Positions 52,462 to 61,513 of a stretch of 64,000 nt of DNA are shown piece after piece (position 1 is the stretch's first letter; each line of letters begins with the position of its first letter). The DNA is from JAJDXO01 sp965221855. Lineage in GTDB: Bacteria > Pseudomonadota > Alphaproteobacteria > Rhodospirillales > UBA2165. The translations under genes and the position numbers were made by a program. Where the stretch lies: assembly GCA_965221855.1 (NCBI GenBank), contig CBDCSV010000001.1, positions 124,001-188,000 of the forward strand. The letters are read 5' to 3'. The notes beneath the pieces are model-generated. The model saw nothing but the letters and a program-made list of their open reading frames with translations. It had not been told where the DNA came from and did not search any database.

Positions 52462-53262
52462 CTAGTGGGGCATATGGTCCGGGTTCCAGAACTGGCCCGA
52501 GCGGATCATGCCGCCGATCCGCTCGCCGTGCTCGATCCAGCTGTTCTCGTTGAACGTGGCCTGCTCTTCGCTGTCGAACTCGACCCGCTCCACCCGGCAG
52601 TTCCACTTGCCGTTGCCGGCATCCCAGGCGCCTTCGGACGCATACTCGACCACCGCGTAGGACGGGCGGGGGTCGCCGTCCCAGCTCATGCCGACGGCCG
52701 CGGCGCAGACCAGGATCTGGGGCTTGCCGTTCTTCTTCGGGATGTGGCGGACCGACGGCCCGTGAATATGGCCGTGGGCGCCGACGTCGAAATCGAAATC
52801 GTCGAGCTTCTCGCCGATCTCGTCGTCGGTGAGCCGGAACGGGAAGGCGTCGCTGTCGCCGATGTCATAGGGCGTGCCGTGGAAGACGTGGAAGTTGCGG
52901 TTGATCTCCGGGGTGTAGGTGATGGAGAAGGGCCGCTTGTCGAGCCACTCGATCTGATCGTCGTTCATCCGCTCGCGGGTCATTTCCATCATCCGGAACA
53001 TCCATTCCTGATGGGGGCTCTTCGGCGTGCCGGTTTCCCAGATTTTGCGGGTCACCCACAAATCGACGTTGCCGACGATCACGTCGATCCACGGACGGTC
53101 CATCATCCGCTGAACGATCTCGGCCGGTTCCGGACCCAGGCCGACGAGATCGCCGATGACGATGATCTTGTCGGGGTTCTCCTTCTCGACCGCGGCCTCC
53201 ACGGCCTCCAGCTGCGGGATCTGGCCGTGAATGTCCGAGTAAAGGCAGTATTTGAATTTCAT
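52462..53262 (-). CDS. Metallophosphoesterase (calcineurin-like, YfcE/ApaH type)
   Basis: A 266-residue phosphoesterase with the di-metal motifs in order: YSDIHGQIPQLEAVEA, VIGDLVGLGPEPAEIV, VGNVDLWVTRK, HGTPYDIGD and GHIHGPSVRH. Start ATG 53262, preceded by GGAAGGTTGAG; the open frame to 53511 has no family character. It hydrolyses phosphodiesters or phosphoproteins; substrate unknown. Upstream, up to the nitroreductase gene, only repeats are seen. Confidence 0.85.
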   Translation of the reverse strand: MKFKYCLYSDIHGQIPQLEAVEAAVEKENPDKIIVIGDLVGLGPEPAEIVQRMMDRPWIDVIVGNVDLWVTRKIWETGTPKSPHQEWMFRMMEMTRERMNDDQIEWLDKRPFSITYTPEINRNFHVFHGTPYDIGDSDAFPFRLTDDEIGEKLDDFDFDVGAHGHIHGPSVRHIPKKNGKPQILVCAAAVGMSWDGDPRPSYAVVEYASEGAWDAGNGKWNCRVERVEFDSEEQATFNENSWIEHGERIGGMIRSGQFWNPDHMPH

Positions 53263-53617
53263 GCTCTCAACCTTCCTTTTCGATGCGTTCTTCTTACCGC
53301 GGGCGTAATCGGTCCGGGGTTCGAAGAACTTCGCGGCGGCCTCGTCCGCCGCCCAATCAATTAACGAATTCACGCGTACCGAATTCAAATCCCCCGGCGT
53401 CCGGGCGCCGCGCCTCCCCCATGGTTCCAACAAAGGGGTTCCCATATGGGGCTTCGCAGTATAGGCCCAAACGGCGGGTTGCGCATCTATAGCAAAACGG
53501 CCTCGCCCCATGCCATAGGATTCCCCGGAAATCTCGTTTTCGCATCACATGGACATACACGTTCGGCCGAGGGCCGGGGCGGGGGTGAAGCACTTGTCCC
53601 CTCTCCCAAACCTATTC

Positions 53618-53711
53618 CCCTCTCCCCCTTCTTCAGGGGAGAGGGTCAGGGTGAGGGGGTCACTAGAAATGAGTGTGAGGGGGTCACTAGAAATGAGTGT
53701 GAGGGGGTCAC
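53618..53711. repeat. Hairpin plus 24-bp tandem repeat in a gene-free stretch
   Basis: CCCTCTCCCC (53618-53627) is inverted as GGGGAGAGGG (53636-53645). Directly after it the 24-base unit TGAGGGGGTCACTAGAAATG+AGTG is repeated at 53652, 53676 and, cut short, 53700. The hairpin resembles the one at 51706-51732, and a third half-site (GGGGAGAGGG) is near 53840. The region 53263-53936 holds no gene I can support. Confidence 0.75.
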
Positions 53712-53936
53712 AAAAATGGGACGATGTGGAAATTCCCCCTCACCCAGCCCACCGGACCAGCTTCGCTGGCCGGAGGACAGGCATGGCTAGGCTAGGCTCG
53801 GCGTTCGCCTCGCCGAGCTTCCGCATGCCATTTCCTCCAGGGGAGAGGGAATAGGGGGCGAGGGAGTCCGATCGGGGCTGGCGCCGGGCGCGCGGTCGGG
53901 TATGTTGGGGACGGTTTCCAGAGGAGGGCGCCGCCC

Positions 53937-54584
53937 ATGAACGATCAGGATCCCAACAAGCAGGCCCGGGAGGAATTCGCCGCCATGCGGGCGGCCATCG
54001 GCGGTATCGATGAAAGCGCCCGGCGGCTGCTGTTCACCGAGGCGCGGACGGTCAACGGATGGCTCGACCGCGACGTGTCGGACGGCCGGATCCGAGAGAT
54101 CTTCGACCTGATGAAGATGGCGCCGACCAGCGCCAACGTCTCCCCGGCGCGGCTCACCGTGGTGCGCAGCCCGGAAGGCAAGGAGCGGCTCCGCCCGGCG
54201 CTCTCGGGCGGCAACCTGGACAAGACCATGGCGGCGCCCGCGACCTTCATCGTCGCCTACGACCTGGATTTCGCCGGAAGGCTCGATTTCCTGTTCCCCC
54301 ACGACGCCGGCGCGGCAAGCTGGTTCGCGGGCGAGGAGATGACCTTCGAGACCGCGTTCCGCAACGGCACCCTGCAGGGGGCCTATCTGATCATGGCGGC
54401 GCGGGCCGTCGGCCTCGATTGCGGGCCCATGTCCGGGTTCGACAACGCCGTGGTCGACGAGGCGTTCTACGCCGGCACCCGGGTCAGATCGAACTTCCTC
54501 TGCAACGTGGGCTACGGCGACCCGGCGAGCATCTTCGCCAGGAGCCCCCGCTTCGCCTTCGACGACGTGTGCGAGATCGTGTAG
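53937..54584 (+). CDS. RutE-like malonic semialdehyde reductase/nitroreductase
   Basis: A 215-residue FMN flavoprotein of the nitroreductase family. LFTEARTVNGWLDRDVSDGR and LMKMAPTSANVSPARLTVVR are the RutE signatures (FMN-binding and catalytic loop), then LQGAYLIMAARAVGLDCGPM and GYGDPASIFARSPRFAFDDV. It reduces 3-oxopropanoate in uracil breakdown, or another aldehyde; no other rut gene is near. GAGGAGGG-like site before the ATG. Confidence 0.85.
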   Translation: MNDQDPNKQAREEFAAMRAAIGGIDESARRLLFTEARTVNGWLDRDVSDGRIREIFDLMKMAPTSANVSPARLTVVRSPEGKERLRPALSGGNLDKTMAAPATFIVAYDLDFAGRLDFLFPHDAGAASWFAGEEMTFETAFRNGTLQGAYLIMAARAVGLDCGPMSGFDNAVVDEAFYAGTRVRSNFLCNVGYGDPASIFARSPRFAFDDVCEIV

Positions 54585-55150
54585 CCGATCCGCCCGGCGA
54601 AGCGTCATGGCCGGGCCGGTGGGGCAGGGCATGACGACTTGCGGACTACCGCGCGCGGGCTAAATGTATGGATGACTGCCGCCGGTCTATCCGAATCGCA
54701 CCCGTCTCCCTTCGCTCCTGCGGAGCTTGGGGAGACACTCCTACGCCTAAGCGCCTTCGACCGCCAGGCCGGGGCGGCCTGCCATCCGAAGTCCGCCTAC
54801 GCCGTCCGAAAGTCGGCTTCGGCCGACTGAAGGCCGGAGGCGTAGGGTGGCGTTTTGGTTTGGAGGGACGAGCTATGCGTTTTTGTACGACCTTATCGGT
54901 GCGTTACCTCCCGAACGGGTGACACTAAATAACTATTAATGTCCATGAATGACTATTACAACGAAAACGGCCCAGTTGGAACATATTTATAAATCATGGT
55001 TTTTCAACACCTTGCCGCTATGCATAAAATGCATGGCTCGCGTCTGTCCGCCGGCGGCTTCATCGGCCCCGGCGGCGGCGCGTGCCGGCTTGACAAAACC
55101 CGGCCCGGCGGTGTCTATGCGCCGGACTTCCAACCCTTGGAATTCGAGAC
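54585..55150. other. 566-base intergenic region, no gene supported
   Basis: Open frames here are short and without family features. The left half is GC-rich with an imperfect inverted stretch (CGGAAGTCCGCC / GAAAGTCGGCTTCGGCCGAC, where GTCGGCTTCGGCCGAC is a hairpin at 54812-54827). The right part (54920-55030) is A/T-rich (GAACATATTTATAAATCATGG) and may hold the aspS promoter; ATGCATAAAATGCAT (55021-55035) is a perfect palindrome with an odd centre. Confidence 0.5.
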
Positions 55151-57001
55151 ATGACCGGCGATCCCCCGACCCATCCCTACCGCAGCCACACCTGTGGCGA
55201 TCTGCGGCCCAAGCACGAAGGCCGGACCGTCCGGCTGTCCGGCTGGGTGCACCGGAAGCGGGACCACGGCAACCTGCTGTTCGTCGACGTCCGGGACCAT
55301 TTCGGCCTCACCCAGTGCGTCATCGAATCCTCGAGCGATCTCTTCGAGGCCGTCGAAACGGCGCGCCCGGAAAGCGTCGTGACGGTGAGCGGAAACGTGG
55401 TCCGGCGCTCCGACGACACCATCAATCCCAGCCTGCCCACCGGCCACGTCGAGGTGCGAATCCGGGAGTTCACGGTCGAATCTCCGGCCGACGTGCTGCC
55501 GATCCAGGTGGCCGGAGAGGAGGAATTTCCCGAGGAACTCAGGCTCAAATACCGTTTTCTCGATCTCCGCCGGGACGGCGCGCGGGAGAACATCGTGCTC
55601 CGCAGCCGGGTGATTTCGTCGATCCGCCGGCGGATGACCGAGGGCGGCTTCCTGGAGATGCAGACCCCCATCCTGACGGCGTCGTCCCCCGAGGGGGCCC
55701 GCGACTACCTGGTGCCGAGCCGGGTCCATCCGGGCAAGTTCTACGCGCTGCCGCAGGCGCCGCAGATGTTCAAGCAGCTCATCATGGTCGCCGGGTTCGA
55801 CAAGTACTTCCAGATCGCGCCGTGCTTCCGGGACGAGGACGCCCGCGCCGACCGGTCGCCGGGCGAGTTCTACCAGCTGGATCTCGAAATGTCGTTCTGC
55901 ACCCAGGACGACGTGTTCGAGGCGCTGGAACCCGTTCTCGCGGGCGTCTTCGAGGAGTTCTCCCGGGGCCGCCGCGTCACGCCGGCGCCGTTTCCCAGGA
56001 TACCGTTCGCCGAGGCCATGAGCAAATACGGCACCGACAAGCCCGACCTCCGTAACCCCATCGAGATGTTCGACGCGTCGGACGCCTTCGCCGGGTCGGG
56101 CTTCAAGATTTTCGCCGATATGCTGGCCAAGAACGACCGGGCCCGGGTCTGGGCCATCCCGGCCAAGGGCGGCGGCAGCCGGGCGTTCTGCGACCGGATG
56201 AATTCATGGGCCCAGGCGGAAGGCCAGCCGGGCCTCGGCTACATCTTCTTCCGCGGCGGCGAGGGCGCGGGCCCGCTGGCCAAGAACATCGGTCCCGAGC
56301 GGACCGAACGGCTGCGCACGGCCGCGGGCCTGGAAGACGGGGATGCGGTGTTTTTCGTCGCCGGGGTGCCGAGGGAGTTCCAGCCCTTCGCGGCGGCCGC
56401 GCGGATCAGGATCGGCGGCGAACTGGAACTTTGCGAGGACGGGGTGTTCAAGTTCTGCTGGATCGTCGACTACCCCATGTACGAGATCGACGAGAAGACC
56501 GGCGGGCTCGACTTCAGCCACAACCCGTTCTCCATGCCCCAGGGCGGGCTGGAGGCGCTCGAAACCAAGGATCCCCTGGACATCCTGGCCTATCAGTACG
56601 ACATCGTGTGCAACGGCGTCGAACTGTCCAGCGGGGCGATCCGGAACCACCGGGCCGACATCATGATCAAGGCCTTCGGGATCGTCGGATATACGGCGGA
56701 CGAGGTCGAGGCCGAGTTCGGCGGCATGCTCAACGCCTTCCGCTACGGCGCCCCCCCCCACGGCGGCTCGGCCCCCGGTATCGACCGGATCGTCATGCTT
56801 CTGGCCGACGAGCCCAACATCCGCGAGGTGACCCTGTTCCCGATGAATCAGCAGGCCGAGGACCTGATGCTCGGCGCCCCGTCGGGGATCGATGCGGCGC
56901 GGTACAAGGAGCTGCACATCAAGCTCGACCTTCCGAAGGAGTCGTCAAATCGCAGCCCAAATGGTCGCCCTGAACGTACACGCAAACTCGATTTGGGCTG
57001 A
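55151..57001 (+). CDS. aspS: Aspartyl-tRNA synthetase
   Basis: A 616-residue class IIb enzyme. OB-fold anticodon domain first (GWVHRKRDHGNLLFVDVRDH), then motif 2 (FRDEDARADRSPGEFYQLDL), GAD insertion (FDASDAFAGSGFKIFADMLA) and motif 3 (GGSAPGIDRIVMLLADEPN). After ELHIKLDLPKE come about 20 residues (SSNRSPNGRPERTRKLDLG) that do not look like AspRS; the tail runs into an inverted repeat (56953-57000). So the native end is probably altered by the accessory DNA to its right. Confidence 0.94.
   Translation: MTGDPPTHPYRSHTCGDLRPKHEGRTVRLSGWVHRKRDHGNLLFVDVRDHFGLTQCVIESSSDLFEAVETARPESVVTVSGNVVRRSDDTINPSLPTGHVEVRIREFTVESPADVLPIQVAGEEEFPEELRLKYRFLDLRRDGARENIVLRSRVISSIRRRMTEGGFLEMQTPILTASSPEGARDYLVPSRVHPGKFYALPQAPQMFKQLIMVAGFDKYFQIAPCFRDEDARADRSPGEFYQLDLEMSFCTQDDVFEALEPVLAGVFEEFSRGRRVTPAPFPRIPFAEAMSKYGTDKPDLRNPIEMFDASDAFAGSGFKIFADMLAKNDRARVWAIPAKGGGSRAFCDRMNSWAQAEGQPGLGYIFFRGGEGAGPLAKNIGPERTERLRTAAGLEDGDAVFFVAGVPREFQPFAAAARIRIGGELELCEDGVFKFCWIVDYPMYEIDEKTGGLDFSHNPFSMPQGGLEALETKDPLDILAYQYDIVCNGVELSSGAIRNHRADIMIKAFGIVGYTADEVEAEFGGMLNAFRYGAPPHGGSAPGIDRIVMLLADEPNIREVTLFPMNQQAEDLMLGAPSGIDAARYKELHIKLDLPKESSNRSPNGRPERTRKLDLG
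56953..57000. repeat. Inverted repeat at the aspS / accessory-island junction
   Basis: CAGCCCAAAT (56953-56962) and ATTTGGGCTG (56991-57000) form a 10-bp inverted repeat around 28 bases, right at the aspS stop. It could be a terminator stem (no T run), or an end of the accessory segment that starts here. Confidence 0.5.
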
Positions 57002-57161
57002 TAAAGAGAAGAAACGGGACACGGCCGGGTAACCGTTTGGATACACCGGCCATATATTGACTCGAACGGAACGCAAACAGGAAGCCTTGCCCGATGGACC
57101 GCCCGGCACCGCAAGATCGATTGTTTCGTTGGCGTCGCCGGCTGCGTGCGGGTTCGACACC

Positions 57162-60020
57162 GTGACGCCAGGCGAGTTCATCGACAAGTGGCGGGCGTCG
57201 GAGTTGAAGGAAAGCTCCGCCTCGCAGGAACACTTCATCGACCTTTGCCGCCTGCTCGGCGAACCGACCCCGGCGGAAGCCGACCCGGCGGGCGAGTGGT
57301 ATTGCTTCGAGCGCGGCGCGCGGAAGGACACCGGCGGCGACGGCTGGGCCGACGTGTGGAGGCGCGGCTGCTTCGCGTGGGAGTACAAGGGGCGCCGCGC
57401 GGACCTCGATGCGGCGTTCAATCAGTTGCGGCAGTACGCGCTCGCCCTGGAGAATCCGCCGCTCCTGATCGTCTCCGACATGGTGCGGTTCCGCATCCGC
57501 ACCAACTGGACGAACAGCGTGAGCGAGACGCACGAGTTCACGCTCGACGATCTTGCCGACGGCGCGACACGCGACAAGCTCAAGTGGGCGATGTCGGAGC
57601 CGGAACGTCTGCGGCCCGGCGAGACGCGGCAGACGGTGACGGAGCGCGCGGCGGCCACCTTCGCGGAACTTGCCCAGGGCTTGCGGGGGCGGGGCCACGA
57701 TCCGCAGACGGTGGCGCATTTCGTGAACCGGCTGGTGTTCTGCATGTTCGCGGAGGACGTGGGCCTCCTGCCGGGCAACATGTTCACCCGGATGCTGGAG
57801 CAGGCGCGCGGGCGGCCCGACGAATTCGCGGAGCTTGCCCGGGATTTGTTCGGGGCGATGTCCGTTGGAGGCCGCGTCGGGTTCGAGTCCGTGGCCTGGT
57901 TCAACGGCGGCCTATTCGACGACGACGCGGCGTTGCCGCTCGACAAGGATGGGATCGAGATCGCGCTCAAGGCGGCGGCGCTCGACTGGTCGGAGATCGA
58001 CCCGTCGATCCTCGGCACCTTGTTCGAGCGCGGCCTCGACCCGGACAAGCGTTCGCAGCTCGGGGCGCACTACACCGACCGGGACAAGATCATGCGGATC
58101 GTCGATCCGGTGATCGTGCGTCCGCTGCTCGCGGAGTGGGAGACGGCGAAGGCCGACATCGCGGCGATGGCCGAACGCGCGGACGCGGCGGGCTCGCCGG
58201 CGGCGCGGACACGGCTGCGGGGGCAGGCGGTGGAGGCGCTGCGCGCCTTCCTCGAACGGCTACGGCGGTTCACCGTTCTCGATCCGGCCTGCGGGTCGGG
58301 GAACTTCCTCTATCTCGCGCTCCAGGCGCTCAAGGACATGGAGCACCGGGTCCAGCTCGAAGCGGAGGCGCTCGGCCTTGAGCGCGGGTTTCCGGCGGTC
58401 GGCCCGGCGAACGTGAAGGGCATCGAGATCAACGCCTACGCCGCCGAACTCGCCCGCGTGTCGGTGTGGATCGGCGAAATCCAGTGGATGCGGCGCAACG
58501 GGTTCAGCAACTCGACCAACCCGGTTCTCGACCCGCTCGACACCATCGAGTGCCGGGACGCCATCCTTGCGCCGGACGGTGGCAAGCCGGACTGGCCGGA
58601 GGCCGATGCCGTGATCGGCAACCCGCCGTTTCTGGGCGGCAAACTGCTGATCGGCGGACTGGGTGAGGATTACGTGTCGCGGATGTTCGCGACGTGGAAG
58701 GGCCGCGTGCCCCGCGAGGCCGATCTCGTCTGCTACTGGTTCGTGAAGGCGGGAGAGCAAGTCGCATCGGGCAAGGCGGCGCGCGTCGGCCTTGTCGCAA
58801 CCAACTCGATACGCGGCGGCGCGAACCGGCGGGCGTTGCGGACAGCGACCCAAGAACGCCCGATCTTCGACGTCTGGTCGGATGAGCCATGGGTGATCGA
58901 CGGTGCGGCGGTGCGGGTGTCGCTGGTCTGCTTCTCCAGTGCGGACGATGCGTACAGGCCGGAGACGCGGTTGGACGGCGAACTTGCCGACGAAATCCAT
59001 TCCGACCTCACGGCCAGTCGCGGCGGAACCGGGATCGACCTGACCGGAGCGAAACGCCTGTCCGCGAACATCGGGGTTGGGTTCATGGGCGATACGAAGG
59101 GAGGGCCGTTCGACGTTTCCGGCGATTTGGCTCGGGAGTGGCTGAGCCTCCCGGCCAATCCGAACGGCCGGGCCAATGCCGACGTGCTCAAGCCTTGGGT
59201 CAACGGCATGGACCTTACCCGCCGCCCGGCGGGCAAGTGGATTGTGGATTTCGGTTGGGACATGTCGGAGGCCGAAACCGCGCTCTACGAAGCGCCCTAT
59301 GCGCACGTCAAGGACCACGTCTGGCCGATGCGGCAGCGAAATCGCCGGGAGTCATATCGCCTTAACTGGTGGCGGCATGTCGAGCCGAGACAGGGGATGT
59401 GGCAGGCGCTCAACGGCCTGTCGCGCTTCATCGCGACGCCTACTGTGGCAAAGCACCGCCTGTTCGCATGGCTCGACGCGCGGATTTGCCCTGACCACCA
59501 ATTAATCGTCATCGCCCGGAACGACGACACGGCCTTTGGCATCCTGCACAGCCGTTTCCACGAGGCATGGTCGCTGCGGCTCGGCACCAGTCTGGAGGAT
59601 CGCCCGCGCTACACCCCGACCAGCACCTTCGAGACATTTCCCTTCCCGGAGGGCCTGTCGCCGGACATTCCCGCCGCCGAATATACCGATGACCCGCGCG
59701 CCGTCGCCATTGCTGAGGCGGCACGGCGGCTGGTTGAGTTGCGCGACCGCTGGCTCAACCCGCCCGAATGGGTGGAGTGGGTGGACGAGCCCGTGCCGGG
59801 CTATCCGAAGCGCCCGGTCGCCCGCGATGAAGCGACAGCAAAGGAACTCAAGGCCCGAACGCTGACCAACCTCTACAACGACCGCCCGCAATGGCTCGCC
59901 GACGCCCACGCCGTTCTCGACGCCGCCGTGGCGGCGGCCTATGGGTGGGATGTGGGGATTTCGGAGGAGGAAGCGTTGAAGGAGTTGCTGGCGTTGAATT
60001 TGTCGGCCAATTCTACCTGA
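57162..60020 (+). CDS. Type IIL restriction-modification enzyme (MmeI-like)
   Basis: A 952-residue single-chain endonuclease-methyltransferase. The nuclease set D64-x9-E74-Y-K76 (WADVWRRGCFAWEYKGR) equals the MmeI pattern. A helical linker follows, then methylase motif I DPACGSGNFLYLAL at residue 374 and motif IV NPPF at residue 487 (adenine N6), and a C-terminal target-recognition domain (ATPTVAKHRLFAWLDARICP, YTPTSTFETFPFPEG). GTG at 57162 begins MTPGEFIDKWRASELKE, the usual family start; an open frame to 57057 is not needed. MmeI itself has 919 residues. Cuts unmodified DNA about 20 bases from its site while one strand is methylated for protection. Confidence 0.92.
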   Translation: MTPGEFIDKWRASELKESSASQEHFIDLCRLLGEPTPAEADPAGEWYCFERGARKDTGGDGWADVWRRGCFAWEYKGRRADLDAAFNQLRQYALALENPPLLIVSDMVRFRIRTNWTNSVSETHEFTLDDLADGATRDKLKWAMSEPERLRPGETRQTVTERAAATFAELAQGLRGRGHDPQTVAHFVNRLVFCMFAEDVGLLPGNMFTRMLEQARGRPDEFAELARDLFGAMSVGGRVGFESVAWFNGGLFDDDAALPLDKDGIEIALKAAALDWSEIDPSILGTLFERGLDPDKRSQLGAHYTDRDKIMRIVDPVIVRPLLAEWETAKADIAAMAERADAAGSPAARTRLRGQAVEALRAFLERLRRFTVLDPACGSGNFLYLALQALKDMEHRVQLEAEALGLERGFPAVGPANVKGIEINAYAAELARVSVWIGEIQWMRRNGFSNSTNPVLDPLDTIECRDAILAPDGGKPDWPEADAVIGNPPFLGGKLLIGGLGEDYVSRMFATWKGRVPREADLVCYWFVKAGEQVASGKAARVGLVATNSIRGGANRRALRTATQERPIFDVWSDEPWVIDGAAVRVSLVCFSSADDAYRPETRLDGELADEIHSDLTASRGGTGIDLTGAKRLSANIGVGFMGDTKGGPFDVSGDLAREWLSLPANPNGRANADVLKPWVNGMDLTRRPAGKWIVDFGWDMSEAETALYEAPYAHVKDHVWPMRQRNRRESYRLNWWRHVEPRQGMWQALNGLSRFIATPTVAKHRLFAWLDARICPDHQLIVIARNDDTAFGILHSRFHEAWSLRLGTSLEDRPRYTPTSTFETFPFPEGLSPDIPAAEYTDDPRAVAIAEAARRLVELRDRWLNPPEWVEWVDEPVPGYPKRPVARDEATAKELKARTLTNLYNDRPQWLADAHAVLDAAVAAAYGWDVGISEEEALKELLALNLSANST

Positions 60021-60047
60021 ATGTTGTGCGGATTGGAGTAAGGTAGC

Positions 60048-60929
60048 ATGACGACCGAGGCCCTGTTGCAGGATAAGTTCGTTGCGTTTGTAGATATTCT
60101 GGGATTCGAATCCAAGGTGGATTCTCTTGAAGAAGGTGAAGGGCCTGGATTATCTGACTTGCTTGAACTTTGTTCGAAGCTATCCCAGAAATCGCATGTG
60201 GACGGCATTACCGAATATGGGCCAGTCATTTGTCCGGCGAGTCGATATACCTCCCGTGGGCTGGATTACGAAGTCACTCAAGTTTCAGATTGTGCGGTTA
60301 TATCGGCGGAAGTATCCCCTGCTGGAATAATAAACCTCTTGCAACATGTATCGGCATGCGTTTTTGGATTGCTGACAAGAGGGGTAATGGTGCGTGGATA
60401 CGTTACCAGGGGGGCCATATACCACAGAGAAAATCAATTCATCGGAAAAGGATATCAGCACGCGTTCCAAAAGGAGAAGCAAGTCAGTGCTTTCCGTCTG
60501 TCGACAGACAGTACTTCTACACCGTTTGTGGAAATAGATGCGGACGTGGTCAAGTACATCAAAGAAGAAACGGATCAATGTGTAAGGGAAATTTTCAAGA
60601 GGCTGACCAAGGAAGACGACAACGGGATTGCAGTTGTATTTCCGTTTTATAAATTGTCCAACTTGGCTGGGCAGAATATTGGCGACGAAGAGAAATGCAG
60701 AGAAAGTCTAAAGGTGGTTCGAAAATGGATCGCCGATTTCCTAGAGAAGCTGAATGCCCAATCGCCTAGTTCGGATACTCGTGCAAATTCAAAGGCCGTG
60801 TACTACAGAAATTTTCTTAAGGAGCAACTGGAGGAATGTGACCAAATTGAGGAACTCTTGCATACGTTGAAACAGCCTGCGGTGAAAGCGCGATTTGACA
60901 AAAACCTTAATGTGGTCTGGGACTGTTAG
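60048..60929 (+). CDS. Divergent class III nucleotide-cyclase-fold protein
   Basis: A 293-residue cytosolic protein, less GC-rich than the chromosome. KFVAFVDILGFESKV puts an Asp (residue 16) where class III cyclases bind metal; VTQVSDCAVIS places a second Asp (81). RGYVTRGAIYHRENQFIGKG followed by YQHAFQKEKQ is the counterpart of the R-x-G-I ... G-x-x-V-N-x-A-a-R-x-E region. So the cyclase homology domain is complete in order, but base-specific residues are not clear. The C-terminal 120 residues are charged helices. Encoded 27 bases after the type IIL enzyme and 17 before the DUF2441-like gene; suggests an operon. Function not known. Confidence 0.6.
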   Translation: MTTEALLQDKFVAFVDILGFESKVDSLEEGEGPGLSDLLELCSKLSQKSHVDGITEYGPVICPASRYTSRGLDYEVTQVSDCAVISAEVSPAGIINLLQHVSACVFGLLTRGVMVRGYVTRGAIYHRENQFIGKGYQHAFQKEKQVSAFRLSTDSTSTPFVEIDADVVKYIKEETDQCVREIFKRLTKEDDNGIAVVFPFYKLSNLAGQNIGDEEKCRESLKVVRKWIADFLEKLNAQSPSSDTRANSKAVYYRNFLKEQLEECDQIEELLHTLKQPAVKARFDKNLNVVWDC

Positions 60930-60946
60930 GGCGCGAGGCAGAACGA

Positions 60947-61513
60947 ATGGATGTCGTGAGTTGCAGAGGCAGACAATATGAACTTCTTCCGGACGTGTTC
61001 TATCACTTGACTACTCCCGGTGGTTTGCTTCTTTGGAATGTACGCATCTGGGAAGGATTGGCACCATCTACTTCTTTATTGTCAGACGAATCGCAGTTGT
61101 CAGGATTCACAACTAGCTACAATTCGTGCAATCTACAGCCCCGCAAGGAACATTTATGGGAAGAAGTTCGTCGAGTGGAGTTCGCCCATCTGCCGACACG
61201 CCGCAAGGCATTGTTCCTTTTTGATTGCTTCGATAATGCGCGTAGAGCCCAACAACAATGGTTTCCCAATGAATCGCGGCATCTGCTGACGGCGCGCGTC
61301 GTAAGGACAGCAGTATTGCACAAGGCCGATGCTCGGTGGCTCGAAACAGCGGAGCACGAGTGGGGCTTGGCAGCGCGTCGGTACTGGTCGGGGGAACTTA
61401 CCGATGATCCCATCGTCGAGGTCATCGTCTACGGACGGGTGTATTTCCCGGATTGGCGCGAACCACCCTTTGGAGAGCCGGTGCATTTTGGCGAGCCATC
61501 TGAGCCTGAGTGA
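60947..61513 (+). CDS. DUF2441/ADP-ribosyltransferase-like protein
   Basis: A 188-residue protein. YELLPDVFYHLTTPGGLLLW, IWEGLAPSTSLLSDESQ, LWEEVRRVEFAHLPTRRKAL and ARRYWSGELTDDPIVEVIVY follow the layout of DUF2441, a family with an ADP-ribosyltransferase-like fold (HxTx near the N-terminus, a late E). It may be a toxin or effector paired with the upstream cyclase-like gene. Its final few codons (EPSEPE) lie on the reverse of a broken antitoxin gene, so the C-terminus is probably not original. Lower GC than the chromosome. Confidence 0.5.
   Translation: MDVVSCRGRQYELLPDVFYHLTTPGGLLLWNVRIWEGLAPSTSLLSDESQLSGFTTSYNSCNLQPRKEHLWEEVRRVEFAHLPTRRKALFLFDCFDNARRAQQQWFPNESRHLLTARVVRTAVLHKADARWLETAEHEWGLAARRYWSGELTDDPIVEVIVYGRVYFPDWREPPFGEPVHFGEPSEPE

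Noticed and set aside
53652..53711. Possible CRISPR array (24-base repeats)
   Set aside because: The units are head-to-tail without spacers, only two and a part, and no cas gene is near.
54639..54922. Two short plus-strand frames between rutE-like and aspS
   Set aside because: No ribosome site or family character; frames are open because of GC-rich repeats.
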